64,000 nucleotides of DNA, from contig NZ_VDYR01000001.1 in assembly GCF_006346325.1 (NCBI RefSeq), positions 2,009,501 through 2,073,500 on the forward strand, written 5' to 3'. The DNA is from Sphingomonas japonica (GTDB lineage Bacteria > Pseudomonadota > Alphaproteobacteria > Sphingomonadales > Sphingomonadaceae). Position numbers and translations under genes: made by a program. Below the pieces are notes generated by a model. It was not told the DNA's origin, did not search any database, and saw only the letters and a list, made by a program, of their open reading frames with translations. This document shows, piece after piece, positions 46,465 through 55,039 of the stretch; within the stretch, counting starts at the first letter, position 1, and the number at the start of each line of letters is the position of its first letter.

Positions 46465-47874
46465 TCACAGTTCGCGCAGCTTGATCGAGCGGAAATCGAC
46501 CCGGTTGCCGTGATCCTGAAGCAGGATCGGACCCTGCTCCCACTCGCCGAACTTCGGCCATTTCGCATATTTGCTTTGCGCGACCAGCGCACGGAACTCC
46601 GGCGATCCGCGTTCATATTCCACCACCTTGAAGCCGTTGAGCCAGTGCTCGACATGCCTGCCGCGCACGATGATGACGGCGCGATTCCATTCGCCCGGTG
46701 GATTGACGCGCTTGCCCGGGCTGTCCGGGTCGGACAGGTTGCGCGCCGTAATCAGGTCGTAGAGCGAGCCGACGGTGCGGTTGCCGTCGCGGCCCATCTT
46801 GGCATCGGGATGCCGCTCGTCGTCGAGCAGCTGATATTCGAGCCCGATCGCCGAGCCGTCCCCTTTCAGCAGGTCGGGATCGACGAAATATTTGATGCCG
46901 CTATTGGCGCCGGGGGTCAGCCGGAAATCGACCGACAATTCGAAATCGCGATAGTCGCGCGTGGTGACGATGTCGCCGCCATTGGTCGCTTCGCCGCCGT
47001 CCGAAGGCTCTACCGTCAACAGGCCGCCCGTGACCGACCAGCCCTTGGTAGGAAAGCCGGCTGACTTGGCGCTTTTCCAGCCATTGGTGGTGGCGCCGTC
47101 CCACAGCAGTTTCCAGCCTGCGCGCTGTTCGCCGGGCGAGAGGCGGTTGGTGAGCCAGCCCCGCTGCTCCAGCGCCGTCTCAGGCATGGCATGGCGCGCC
47201 GGCGAATCGGTGATCACCCGCACGCGGCGGAACCGCACTTCGGGACCGCGCGCCGCTTCGGCGTCCGGAATGGCATGGACCTGAAACGCGACGAAGCCGC
47301 GGGCATCGACATCGTCGACGACATCGGTCGCGGGTACGCCGTTGATCCACGTGCGCAGCCGATTGCCGATCGCCTCGATCCGATAGTGGTTCCAGTCGCC
47401 CGAGCGGAAGGCGCGGCGCGCAGCTTCGTTACGGCCGAGCGTATAGAGCCATTGTCGCCGCTGCTCGTCATACAGCCCGCCGCTCCAGCCGCGCTTCGAC
47501 GGGTCGATCTCTGCCTGATAGCCGTGGACCACGCCATCGCGATAGTCCGGTCGGCTCTGTCCGCGTACCATCACGCCGGAATTGAGCGCGGGATCGGTCC
47601 TGGCGTCGAACTCCATGATATAGTCGCCATATTGCGCGTCGGACACCAGCCAGCTGTTGGTCTTGCCCGGTGCCGCGCGGCCGACCAGTTCGCCATTCTC
47701 GATCGCATAGGTCGCCTTGCCGCCGGTCGCGTGCCACCCTGCCAACCCTGCGCGCGGAGTGATGTCGCGCCACGGTGCTTGCGATGGGGTGTGCATGGCG
47801 GGACCCGCAAATGACAGGGCCGAAGAGGTAGACGCGACCGCCACCGCAGCCAGAAGTGCAATCCTGCGGACCAT
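46465..47874 (-). CDS. Tandem DUF1080 protein
   Basis: 469 residues from ATG 47874, with GAGGGGAA upstream; the longer frame to 49032 is shadow. The signal peptide ends LSFAGPAM. Two DUF1080 jelly-roll domains follow each other: domain 1 about 35-205 (LAGWHATGG, NSGVMVRGQ, WNHYRIEAIGNRL, VRFRRVRV) and domain 2 about 230-469 (LLWDGATTNGWKSA, NSGIKYFVDP, LEYQLLDDERHPDAK, WNRAVIIVRGRHVEHWLNG, GPILLQDHGNRVDFRSIKL). The domains differ enough to suggest different substrates or a catalytic plus binding pair. It is the first gene of the nine-gene run, divergent from the GntR regulator. Confidence 0.88.
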   Translation of the reverse strand: MVRRIALLAAVAVASTSSALSFAGPAMHTPSQAPWRDITPRAGLAGWHATGGKATYAIENGELVGRAAPGKTNSWLVSDAQYGDYIMEFDARTDPALNSGVMVRGQSRPDYRDGVVHGYQAEIDPSKRGWSGGLYDEQRRQWLYTLGRNEAARRAFRSGDWNHYRIEAIGNRLRTWINGVPATDVVDDVDARGFVAFQVHAIPDAEAARGPEVRFRRVRVITDSPARHAMPETALEQRGWLTNRLSPGEQRAGWKLLWDGATTNGWKSAKSAGFPTKGWSVTGGLLTVEPSDGGEATNGGDIVTTRDYRDFELSVDFRLTPGANSGIKYFVDPDLLKGDGSAIGLEYQLLDDERHPDAKMGRDGNRTVGSLYDLITARNLSDPDSPGKRVNPPGEWNRAVIIVRGRHVEHWLNGFKVVEYERGSPEFRALVAQSKYAKWPKFGEWEQGPILLQDHGNRVDFRSIKLREL

Positions 47875-48171
47875 GTCGGTTCCCCTCAACCCGTTCCCGC
47901 GAGAGGAGAATCGACGCGGTCGATGCGATGGACACATCTTGGCGTTCCCGCTATTTTTTCGCCAACGGCATGGTTCTGCCGAACGCTCTCCTATGCCGAC
48001 CCTAGGTTCTGGTCGGACCACTTGCAATAGCATTGTCAGACATTTGTTCTTCTTTGAACATGACAAAGCATGGCCGGGGGCTTGACGGCATGGGCGGCGA
48101 TGCGAAGTAGACAGGGCGCCGCATCGGTGGTGGCACGGGCGACCTGGCCCGACAATCGGACGAGGAATGCA
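47875..48171. promoter_or_regulatory. Divergent control region, DUF1080 operon / gntR
   Basis: 297 bases with no gene. It carries two overlapping operator candidates: GCAATAGCATTG at 48024-48035 (shared with 40710) and TTGTCAGACAT at 48033-48043, which fits the FadR-group pattern TNGTNNNACNA. A short inverted repeat TGTTC-N6-GAACA follows at 48045-48060. The ribosome site of gntR (GAGGA) is just before ATG 48172. Confidence 0.55.
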
Positions 48172-48918
48172 ATGCGGGCAGCGGAGCGCGGCGGAAAACT
48201 CTATCGCAGGATCGTGCAGGAGATCGTCGCCGATATCGCCAGCGGCGTGTTCCCCGTAGGATCGCGCCTGCCCGCCGAGCGCGACCTGACGGAGCGGTTC
48301 AAGGTCAGCCGGCCGACGATCCGCGAGGCCATGATCGCGCTCGAGATGCAGGGCATGGTCGAGGCGCGCAAGGGATCGGGAGTATTCGTCCTGGCGTCGT
48401 CGAGCGGCGACATGGACCGCGAACTCGATATCGGCGCATTCGAGATCACCGAGGCGCGGCGGTTGCTGGAAGGCGAAGTCGCAGCGGTCGCGGCGACCGA
48501 GATCGACGAGCCGCAACTGGCGGAATTGCGCAGTTTGCTGGCGCAGATGGACCAGGACGACGACGTCGCGGCCGAAGAGGCTGATCGACGCTTCCACATC
48601 GCCATCGCCGAGGCGACGGGCAATGCCGTGATCATCTCCGCGGTCACCGATTTCTGGGACATGCGCTTTCGCTCTCCGCTCGCGCGCGCGGTACTGCTGA
48701 AGGCGGGCAGCCTCGGCACCGAAAGCCGCATGATCGAGCATGGCCGCATCCTCAGCGCGCTGGAGGCGCGGTCGCCGATCGATGCCCGCAACGCCATGCG
48801 CGATCATCTCGCCCGGCTGATCGATCACCTGCTCGACGTGACCGAAACCGAAGCGGTCGAGCGCGCCCGCGCCGAAACCAACCAGCGCCGGCGCGCGCTT
48901 GCCCGGCGATCCGTCTGA
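48172..48918 (+). CDS. GntR-family regulator, FadR subgroup
   Basis: 248 residues from ATG 48172 with a GAGGA site. The winged-helix domain is residues about 8-75 (LPAERDLTERFKVSRPTIRE) and the all-helical FCD sensor domain about 85-225. The FCD metal-ligand pattern is present: Asp and His in ADRRFHIAIAEATGN, then His in EHGRIL and in RDHLARLIDHLL. This is the UxuR/ExuR-like group that senses uronates or related acids. It lies between the DUF1080 operon and the TonB - uxuA - MFS genes and is the likely repressor of both, with candidate sites upstream of each. Confidence 0.92.
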   Translation: MRAAERGGKLYRRIVQEIVADIASGVFPVGSRLPAERDLTERFKVSRPTIREAMIALEMQGMVEARKGSGVFVLASSSGDMDRELDIGAFEITEARRLLEGEVAAVAATEIDEPQLAELRSLLAQMDQDDDVAAEEADRRFHIAIAEATGNAVIISAVTDFWDMRFRSPLARAVLLKAGSLGTESRMIEHGRILSALEARSPIDARNAMRDHLARLIDHLLDVTETEAVERARAETNQRRRALARRSV

Positions 48919-49034
48919 CACGCGCGCGCCGGGTCGCCTGAGCCTCACGGCGGAGTGACCGCCACTTCCTGGACCGGCAGCGCCCGAACAGCGGAGACGG
49001 CTGAGCGCGCTTCTGGTCATGCCAATAGACAAAG

Positions 49035-49058
49035 TTGTCAGGCACTATTGTCAGACGT
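49035..49058 (+). promoter_or_regulatory. Two direct TTGTCAG operator half-sites
   Basis: TTGTCAGGCAC (49035-49045) and TTGTCAGACGT (49048-49058) lie 13 bases apart in the gap before the TonB receptor gene. The 10-mer ATTGTCAGAC is shared with the site at 48032-48041 upstream of gntR. Both fit the FadR-group TNGTNNNACNA pattern loosely. Confidence 0.5.
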
Positions 49059-49162
49059 TACCAGATGGTGGTAGCGGAAGGACAAGGCGGGGCATCAAGC
49101 CACCGCCAATGCGCCGGGTGCCGTCAACGAGCGAGCCCGGCCATAGGAGGGGAGACGACATC

Positions 49163-52100
49163 ATGGCTCAGGCCAGCCCGAACACGCGTCGATTGCTTTT
49201 CACGACCAGCCTTGCGGCACTGATGGTCGCATCTCCCGCTTTCGGTCAGACCGGAACGCAGACCGATCCCGCCGACCAGCAGCCTGTCCCGCCCCCTGCC
49301 GACGACAGCGAGTCGCAGGGCGCGGATATCATCGTCACCGGCTTTCGCGCATCGCTGAACAGCGCGCTCAACCAGAAGCGCAACGAAACCGCCGCGATCG
49401 ACAGCATCGTCGCCGAGGACATCGGCAAATTCCCCGATTCGAACCTTGCCGAATCGATGCAGCGCATCCCGGGCGTAGCGCTGTCGCGCGGCGACGGCGG
49501 CGAAGGTCGCAACATCTCGGTTCGCGGCCTCGGCGCACAATTCACCCGCGTGCGCATCAACGGGATGGAAGGCGTGTCACAGGTCAGCGGTACCGACATC
49601 CGCGGCGGCGTCGCGGGGGGACGATCGTTCGATTTCGTGACCTTCCCGACCGAAATCTTCTCGTCGCTGTCGGTGCGCAAGACGACCTCGGCCGATGTGG
49701 AGGAAGGCTCGCTCGGCGCGACGGTGGACCTGCGCGCGCCAAAGCCGTTCGATACGACCAAGGACTTCAGCATCTCGGCCACCGCACGCGGCATCTACAA
49801 CGACATCAGCAAGCAGGCCGATCCGCGGCTGTCCGCGCTGATATCGAAGAAGTTCGGCGACACCTTCGGCGTGCTCGGCAGCATCGCCTATTCGCGAAGG
49901 CACATCGAGGAATATGCCTATTCCGCGGTCGACATCCTGCCGACCTATGTCGCGGGCCAGGCTCAGTCGGTGACGTTGCCGGGGCAGACCACCCCGACCA
50001 GCATCATCTTCCCGTTCTGCACCCCCGTCGGATACACCTACCAGGGCGTGCCGGTGACCAGCCCTGCGCCCGGTTTCGCCAACAGCGGCAATCCGGTCGG
50101 TGCCGATGCCAATAACTGCAGCACCGGAAACCCGCGCACCAGCACCCAGGAGGCCTATGACTATATCATGAGCCGCACCGGCGTATCGGGACGGCCGGGG
50201 GGCGGAGTTTTCCTCCCGCGACTGCCGCGACCGGCCAAGTCGAGCCAGGACCAGGAGCGCCTGGCCGGAACGCTGACGCTGCAATGGAAGCCCAGCGACC
50301 GCACCGACATCTCGCTCGACGGCCTGTACGCCCGGTTCAAGGTCGACCGGCTCGACACCTATCTCGACGCGCGCTCGATGGGTCGTACCGCTTCGAACAA
50401 CGGCCAGCCGATGATGTCGATCAAGGATATCGAGGTCGACGACAACGGATCGCTGATCTACGGACTTTGGGACGGCGTCGACCTGCGATCGGAAATGCAG
50501 GACGAGCAGTTCACCTCGACCTTCCGCCAGGTGAACCTCAATATCGACCATCGCTTCAGCGATACGTTCCGCGTGTACGGCATGGCCGGGCTGTCGGACT
50601 CGATCCTTCAGGTCAACCGGCTGCAGGTGGCGATGGATTCCAACGACACCGACGATTTCTCGATCGATTTCCGCGACAATCCCGATATCCCGACGCTGGG
50701 CTACGGCGTCGACCTGACCGACCCGTCGATCTTCTCCTATGGACCACCGCTTCCCGACGGGAACCAGCGCGGTCAGATCTCCAGCTTCGACCGTCGCAAT
50801 TCGATCCTCAGCCAGACGTTCGAACTGAATACCGAATGGGAAGCGGCACCGGGCTTCATCGTGGTCGCCGGAGGGCAGTATCGTACCGGCGAATATACCC
50901 AGCGCACGCGCGACCTGATCCCCAGCCAGCGGTTGCCGCTGACATTGCCGGCCGGCGTTTCGCTGAGCGACCTGACGTTCGTCACCACCGGCGTCTCCGA
51001 CAATTTCGGCGGGGCCATGCAGGACTTTGCCGCGATCGATCCCGACAAGTTCCGCGAAGCGGTCGGCTTCGACGCCAATTATCAATATTGCGGCATCGAA
51101 TGCGGCAGCGGCTATGGCCGCGTCGACGAGACCTACAAGTCGGGCTATCTGATGGTGAAGTTCGACACCGAACAGACCCTTCCGCTCGCAATCCGCGGCG
51201 ATGCCGGCGTCCGCTACGTCCATACCGACCTGCAGACCGAAGGCACGATCCCCAACGCCGCGCCGGCCGGATCGGAATTTCCCACGGTCGGCATCATCTC
51301 GACCGTGGATCGTACCTACGAAGACTGGCTTCCCTCGGCGAATGTCGCGATCGATCTGACGCCGAACCTGATCGCACGCCTTGCCGCAGCTCGGGTCATG
51401 TCGCGTCCGGCCTATAGCCAGCTCATTCCCAGCGGCAGCGCCAACATCGCGATCCGCACCGGATCGTTCAGCAACCCGTTTCTCGACCCGATCCGGGCCA
51501 ACACCTTCGATGCGGCGCTTGAATGGTATTTCGCACCCGGCTCGCTGATCTCGATCGCGTATTTCCACAAGGACATCGAAACCTATATCCAGAACACCAC
51601 CCAGCTGGTGCCGTTCCGCGATCTCGGGCTGCCCGACACCTTGCTGCTCGACAGCAACGCGACCCCGGACGAGCTGTTCAACGTGTCGCGCAGCAACAAC
51701 ACGCCGGGTGGTCCGCTGCGCGGTTTCGAGGTCAACGTGCAGTTGCCGTTTACCTTCCTGCCTGGCTTCCTCAGCAACTTTGGCGCGCTTGGGAACTTCA
51801 CGCGGGTGCGGTCGGACATCGACTATATCCTGCAAACCGATCCGGTCAGCGGCGCGCCGACCCTGACGCGCACCGCACCGCTGGTGGGCCTGTCGCCGGA
51901 AACGGCCAGCGGAACGCTTTATTACGAAGACGAGCGCTTCAGCATCCGCTCGACCGTCAATTACCGCGCGGGCTTCCTCACCGGCATTCCCGGCCCGACC
52001 GACAGCGATGCCAACGGCAATGCCAGCTCGGTGTTCATCGATGCGTCGGCTTCGTACAATCTGACCGAGAACATCAAGCTGATCGCCGAAGTGTCGAACA

Positions 52101-52207
52101 TCACCAACGAGACCAATCGGCTGTACACCGACACGGTGCGGCAGGACCCGCTTTACACCGCATATTTCGGACGTACCTACGCTCTGGCAGTCAATTTCCA
52201 GTTCTGA
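49163..52207 (+). CDS. TonB-dependent receptor, carbohydrate type
   Basis: 1014 residues from ATG 49163, with AGGAGGGGAG upstream; the frame to 49019 is untranslated leader. The signal peptide ends ASPAFG. The TonB-box-like ADIIVTGFRASLNSAL precedes a plug (DSIVAEDIGKFPDSNLAES, RGLGAQFTRVRING) and a large barrel ending YALAVNFQF with terminal Phe. This is the same sugar-receptor class as the one at 19.9 kb but longer and clearly distinct. It opens the rightward operon with uxuA and the MFS carrier and probably imports the uronate-containing glycan. Confidence 0.93.
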   Translation: MAQASPNTRRLLFTTSLAALMVASPAFGQTGTQTDPADQQPVPPPADDSESQGADIIVTGFRASLNSALNQKRNETAAIDSIVAEDIGKFPDSNLAESMQRIPGVALSRGDGGEGRNISVRGLGAQFTRVRINGMEGVSQVSGTDIRGGVAGGRSFDFVTFPTEIFSSLSVRKTTSADVEEGSLGATVDLRAPKPFDTTKDFSISATARGIYNDISKQADPRLSALISKKFGDTFGVLGSIAYSRRHIEEYAYSAVDILPTYVAGQAQSVTLPGQTTPTSIIFPFCTPVGYTYQGVPVTSPAPGFANSGNPVGADANNCSTGNPRTSTQEAYDYIMSRTGVSGRPGGGVFLPRLPRPAKSSQDQERLAGTLTLQWKPSDRTDISLDGLYARFKVDRLDTYLDARSMGRTASNNGQPMMSIKDIEVDDNGSLIYGLWDGVDLRSEMQDEQFTSTFRQVNLNIDHRFSDTFRVYGMAGLSDSILQVNRLQVAMDSNDTDDFSIDFRDNPDIPTLGYGVDLTDPSIFSYGPPLPDGNQRGQISSFDRRNSILSQTFELNTEWEAAPGFIVVAGGQYRTGEYTQRTRDLIPSQRLPLTLPAGVSLSDLTFVTTGVSDNFGGAMQDFAAIDPDKFREAVGFDANYQYCGIECGSGYGRVDETYKSGYLMVKFDTEQTLPLAIRGDAGVRYVHTDLQTEGTIPNAAPAGSEFPTVGIISTVDRTYEDWLPSANVAIDLTPNLIARLAAARVMSRPAYSQLIPSGSANIAIRTGSFSNPFLDPIRANTFDAALEWYFAPGSLISIAYFHKDIETYIQNTTQLVPFRDLGLPDTLLLDSNATPDELFNVSRSNNTPGGPLRGFEVNVQLPFTFLPGFLSNFGALGNFTRVRSDIDYILQTDPVSGAPTLTRTAPLVGLSPETASGTLYYEDERFSIRSTVNYRAGFLTGIPGPTDSDANGNASSVFIDASASYNLTENIKLIAEVSNITNETNRLYTDTVRQDPLYTAYFGRTYALAVNFQF

Positions 52208-52220
52208 ATGTTGCCCCCCG

Positions 52221-52261
52221 CCGTGGGTGTCGATGCCCCCTTCCCCGATCGACACCCACGG
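52221..52261 (+). terminator. Strong hairpin between TonB receptor and uxuA
   Basis: A perfect 14-bp inverted repeat (CCGTGGGTGTCGAT and complement) with a 13-base loop, 13 bases after the receptor stop. There is no T-run. It may attenuate or process the transcript so that uxuA is expressed less than the receptor, or it may protect the receptor mRNA 3' end. Confidence 0.6.
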
Positions 52262-52301
52262 CCCCCACGAACGATCGATCGAGGTGCGCTTCCCCGTGTT
52301 G

Positions 52302-53471
52302 ATGACTCAGACGATGCGCTGGTTCGGTCCCGACGATCCGGTATCCCTGCGCGGCATCCGGCAGGCGGGCGCGAGCGAGGTCGTAACGGCACTGCACGAA
52401 GTCGCGAACGGCAAGGCGTGGGCGCGCGAGGCGATCGCGGCACGCAAGGCGGAGATCGAAAGCGCGGGGCTCGGCTGGAACGTGGTCGAGAGCCTGCCCG
52501 TCCACGAAGCGATCAAGACCCGCGGTCCTGACTGGCACCAGTTGATCGATCGGTACCTGGAAAGTGTCGCCAATCTGGCGGCATGCGGCATCCGCACCAT
52601 CACCTACAATTTCATGCCCGTGCTCGACTGGACGCGCACCGATCTCGAATGGGCGATGCCCGACGGAGCATTAGCGCTGCGCTTCGAGCTCGAGGCCGTG
52701 GCGGCGTACGATCTGCACATTCTGCGTCGCCCCGGTGCCGAGCGCGATTATGCGCCGGCCCTGCTCGACCGCGCCGAGCGCCGCTTCCACGCGATGTCGC
52801 AGCAACAGCGCCATCAGCTCGAACGCACGATCATCGCCGGACTGCCGGGCAGCGAGGAGACGTTCACCACCGAACGCTTTCGCGACGCGCTGGCACAATA
52901 TGACGATGTCGATGCCGCCACGCTGCGCGCCAACCACATCGCCTTCCTCGACGCGGTGTGCCCGGTGGCGGACGAGCTTGGCGTGCAATTGGTAGTCCAC
53001 CCCGACGATCCGCCGTTTCCGCTGTTCGGCCTACCGCGCGTCGTGAGTACCGAGCAGGACATGACCGATCTGTTCGAGCGCGTGCCCAACCAATCGAACG
53101 GGCTGTGCTTTTGCGCAGGATCGTTCGGCGTCCGTGCCGACAACGACCTGGCCGGAATGATCGACCGGCTCGGCGACCGGATCGGCTTCCTCCACCTGCG
53201 CTCCGTACAGCAAGAGGCCGATGGCGACTTTCACGAAGCCGCCCATCTTGAAGGCAGCGCGAACATGGTACGGCTGGTCGCCGCGATCCATCGCCTGCAG
53301 CAGCGCGAAGGCCGTTCGATCCCGATGCGTCCCGATCATGGCCATCAGATGATGGACGACCTGTCGAAGCGGTCGCTGCCCGGCTATTCGCTGATCGGCC
53401 GGATGCGCGGCCTTGCCGAATTGCGCGGACTGGAACGCGGGATCGCGCACGCCGCCGGTGGCCCGGCTTGA
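52302..53471 (+). CDS. uxuA: Mannonate dehydratase
   Basis: 389 residues from ATG 52302, giving the usual UxuA opening MTQTMRWFGPDDPVSLRGI and usual length. The GTG at 52227 lies inside a hairpin and is rejected. Metal and active-site motifs are HPDDPPFPLFGLPR, GLCFCAGSFG, FLHLRSVQQE with FHEAAHLEG, and MRPDHGHQM. It dehydrates D-mannonate to 2-keto-3-deoxygluconate in the hexuronate pathway. uxaC, uxuB, kdgK and kdgA are not in the window, so the rest of the route must lie elsewhere. Confidence 0.95.
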   Translation: MTQTMRWFGPDDPVSLRGIRQAGASEVVTALHEVANGKAWAREAIAARKAEIESAGLGWNVVESLPVHEAIKTRGPDWHQLIDRYLESVANLAACGIRTITYNFMPVLDWTRTDLEWAMPDGALALRFELEAVAAYDLHILRRPGAERDYAPALLDRAERRFHAMSQQQRHQLERTIIAGLPGSEETFTTERFRDALAQYDDVDAATLRANHIAFLDAVCPVADELGVQLVVHPDDPPFPLFGLPRVVSTEQDMTDLFERVPNQSNGLCFCAGSFGVRADNDLAGMIDRLGDRIGFLHLRSVQQEADGDFHEAAHLEGSANMVRLVAAIHRLQQREGRSIPMRPDHGHQMMDDLSKRSLPGYSLIGRMRGLAELRGLERGIAHAAGGPA

Positions 53472-53544
53472 CCGAGATCGGCGTCACCGACGGGGCCACG
53501 GGCAGGCGTCTGGCCGGTACCAATGCAGTTTGGGGAGCGTGAGC

Positions 53545-54840
53545 GTGGATGAGACCGACAAGGCGGCGCCGCGCGCCGGCGGCAATGTGCGCTGGATCAT
53601 CTGCGCGCTGCTATTCTTCGCCACGACGATCAACTATATCGACCGGCAGATCATCGGCATCCTGAAACCCACGTTGCAGGACGAACTCGGCTGGTCCGAG
53701 ATCGATTACGGCATGATCGTATTCTGGTTCCAGGCGGCCTATGCGATCGGGCTGCTGGCCTGCGGGCCGGTCATCGACCGCATCGGATCCAAGCTCGGCT
53801 ACGCCGCCGCGGTGACGCTGTGGAGCTTCGCGGCGATGGCGCATGCGCTGGTCCGCGCCCCGGGCGGGTTCGCGATGGCGCGCTTTGCCTTGGGGCTGGG
53901 CGAGGCCGCGAACTTCCCGACCGCGATCAAGTCGGTCGCCGAATGGTTTCCCAAGAAGGAACGCGCGCTTGCCGCCGGCATCCTCAACGCCGGCGCCAAT
54001 GTCGGTGCGATCGCGACGCCGATCCTGGTGCCCATCATCACCATCCACTATGGCTGGCGGGCGGCGTTCATCGTCACCGGCGGACTGGGATTCCTGTGGC
54101 TTGCCGCGTGGCTTCTCTTTTACCGCTCGCCGGCGAAGCACCCTCGCGTATCGCCGCAGGAACTGGCCTATATCAATTCGGACGTCGCCGCCGAGGACAC
54201 CGCGCCGACAATCCCGTGGCGCAAGCTGTTTCGATACCGCGGAACCTGGGCATTCGTCGTCGCCAAGTTCCTGACCGATCCGGTGTGGTATCTGTTCCTG
54301 TTCTGGCTGCCGGATTTCTTCGCCAAACGGCACGGCCTCGACCTGATGAGCTTCGGTCCGCCGCTGATCGCGGTGTATCTGATGGCGGATGTCGGCAGCA
54401 TCGGCGGCGGCTGGCTGTCATCGGCGCTGATCAAGCGCGGGTATGGCGTCAATGCCGGGCGCAAGCTGGCGCTGCTGGCATGCGCGGTTGCAGTCATGCC
54501 GATCTTCTTTGCCAGCGCGGTGTCGAGCCTGATCGCCGCGGTCGCGATCATCGGCGTCGCCGCCGCTGCGCACCAGGGCTGGTCGTCGAACCTCTACACG
54601 ATGGTCTCGGATACGTTTCCGCGCAGTTCGGTGGCGTCGGTGATGGGCATCGGCGGCGCGGCCGGCGCGGTCGGCGGGATGATCATGGCCGCCTATGTCG
54701 GGCAGGTGCTCGAAACCGTGGGCAGCTATTGGCCGGTATTCCTGTGGGCGGGAAGCGCCTACATCGTCGCGCTGGGGCTGGTGCACCTGCTCGTGCCCTA
54801 TCTGGACACGGCGGTCGCCGCCGATGGCCGGGACGTGTGA
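53545..54840 (+). CDS. MFS transporter, hexuronate (ExuT/ACS) type
   Basis: 431 residues from GTG 53545, placed 7 bases after GGGGAG; a GTG at 53539 abuts that site. Twelve membrane helices are visible. The opening NYIDRQIIGILKPTLQDELGW, FALGLGEAANFPTAIK and WFPKKERALAAGI are the signatures of the anion:cation symporter family that includes ExuT and glucarate carriers. It brings uronates across the inner membrane by proton symport. Co-direction with uxuA supports glucuronate or galacturonate as substrate. Confidence 0.9.
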   Translation: MDETDKAAPRAGGNVRWIICALLFFATTINYIDRQIIGILKPTLQDELGWSEIDYGMIVFWFQAAYAIGLLACGPVIDRIGSKLGYAAAVTLWSFAAMAHALVRAPGGFAMARFALGLGEAANFPTAIKSVAEWFPKKERALAAGILNAGANVGAIATPILVPIITIHYGWRAAFIVTGGLGFLWLAAWLLFYRSPAKHPRVSPQELAYINSDVAAEDTAPTIPWRKLFRYRGTWAFVVAKFLTDPVWYLFLFWLPDFFAKRHGLDLMSFGPPLIAVYLMADVGSIGGGWLSSALIKRGYGVNAGRKLALLACAVAVMPIFFASAVSSLIAAVAIIGVAAAAHQGWSSNLYTMVSDTFPRSSVASVMGIGGAAGAVGGMIMAAYVGQVLETVGSYWPVFLWAGSAYIVALGLVHLLVPYLDTAVAADGRDV

Positions 54841-54892
54841 CCTCCCAACCGGAGTTACCAGCTTGCCGTCGGAGAGGATTTCTGGCGGACCG

Positions 54893-54902
54893 ATGCTATT
54901 GC
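54893..54902 (-). promoter_or_regulatory. Third copy of GCAATAGCAT, partial operator
   Basis: On the minus strand this reads GCAATAGCATCGG: the left arm and centre of the 40710 repeat are intact while the right arm is degenerate. It lies 138 bases before the S9 peptidase gene. Confidence 0.35.
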
Positions 54903-55039
54903 GACGGCCTGTGCCGCCCTGCATAAGAGGCGGCAGTTCCGATTGCGACGGATCTGCCGGTGCACCAGCGATGGGATCGACGATCCCTAATCAATGGCCT
55001 CCGCGGATCGTCGAATTCTTCTTATATAGGGATCCGCCA

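Noticed and set aside
47875-49032. Minus-strand open frame extending the tandem DUF1080 gene across gntR
   Set aside because: The signal peptide and ribosome site place the start at 47874; the extension is antisense to gntR.
52227-52301. Upstream GTG/ATG starts for uxuA
   Set aside because: They lie inside a perfect hairpin and add residues absent from normal UxuA; ATG 52302 gives the standard N-terminus.
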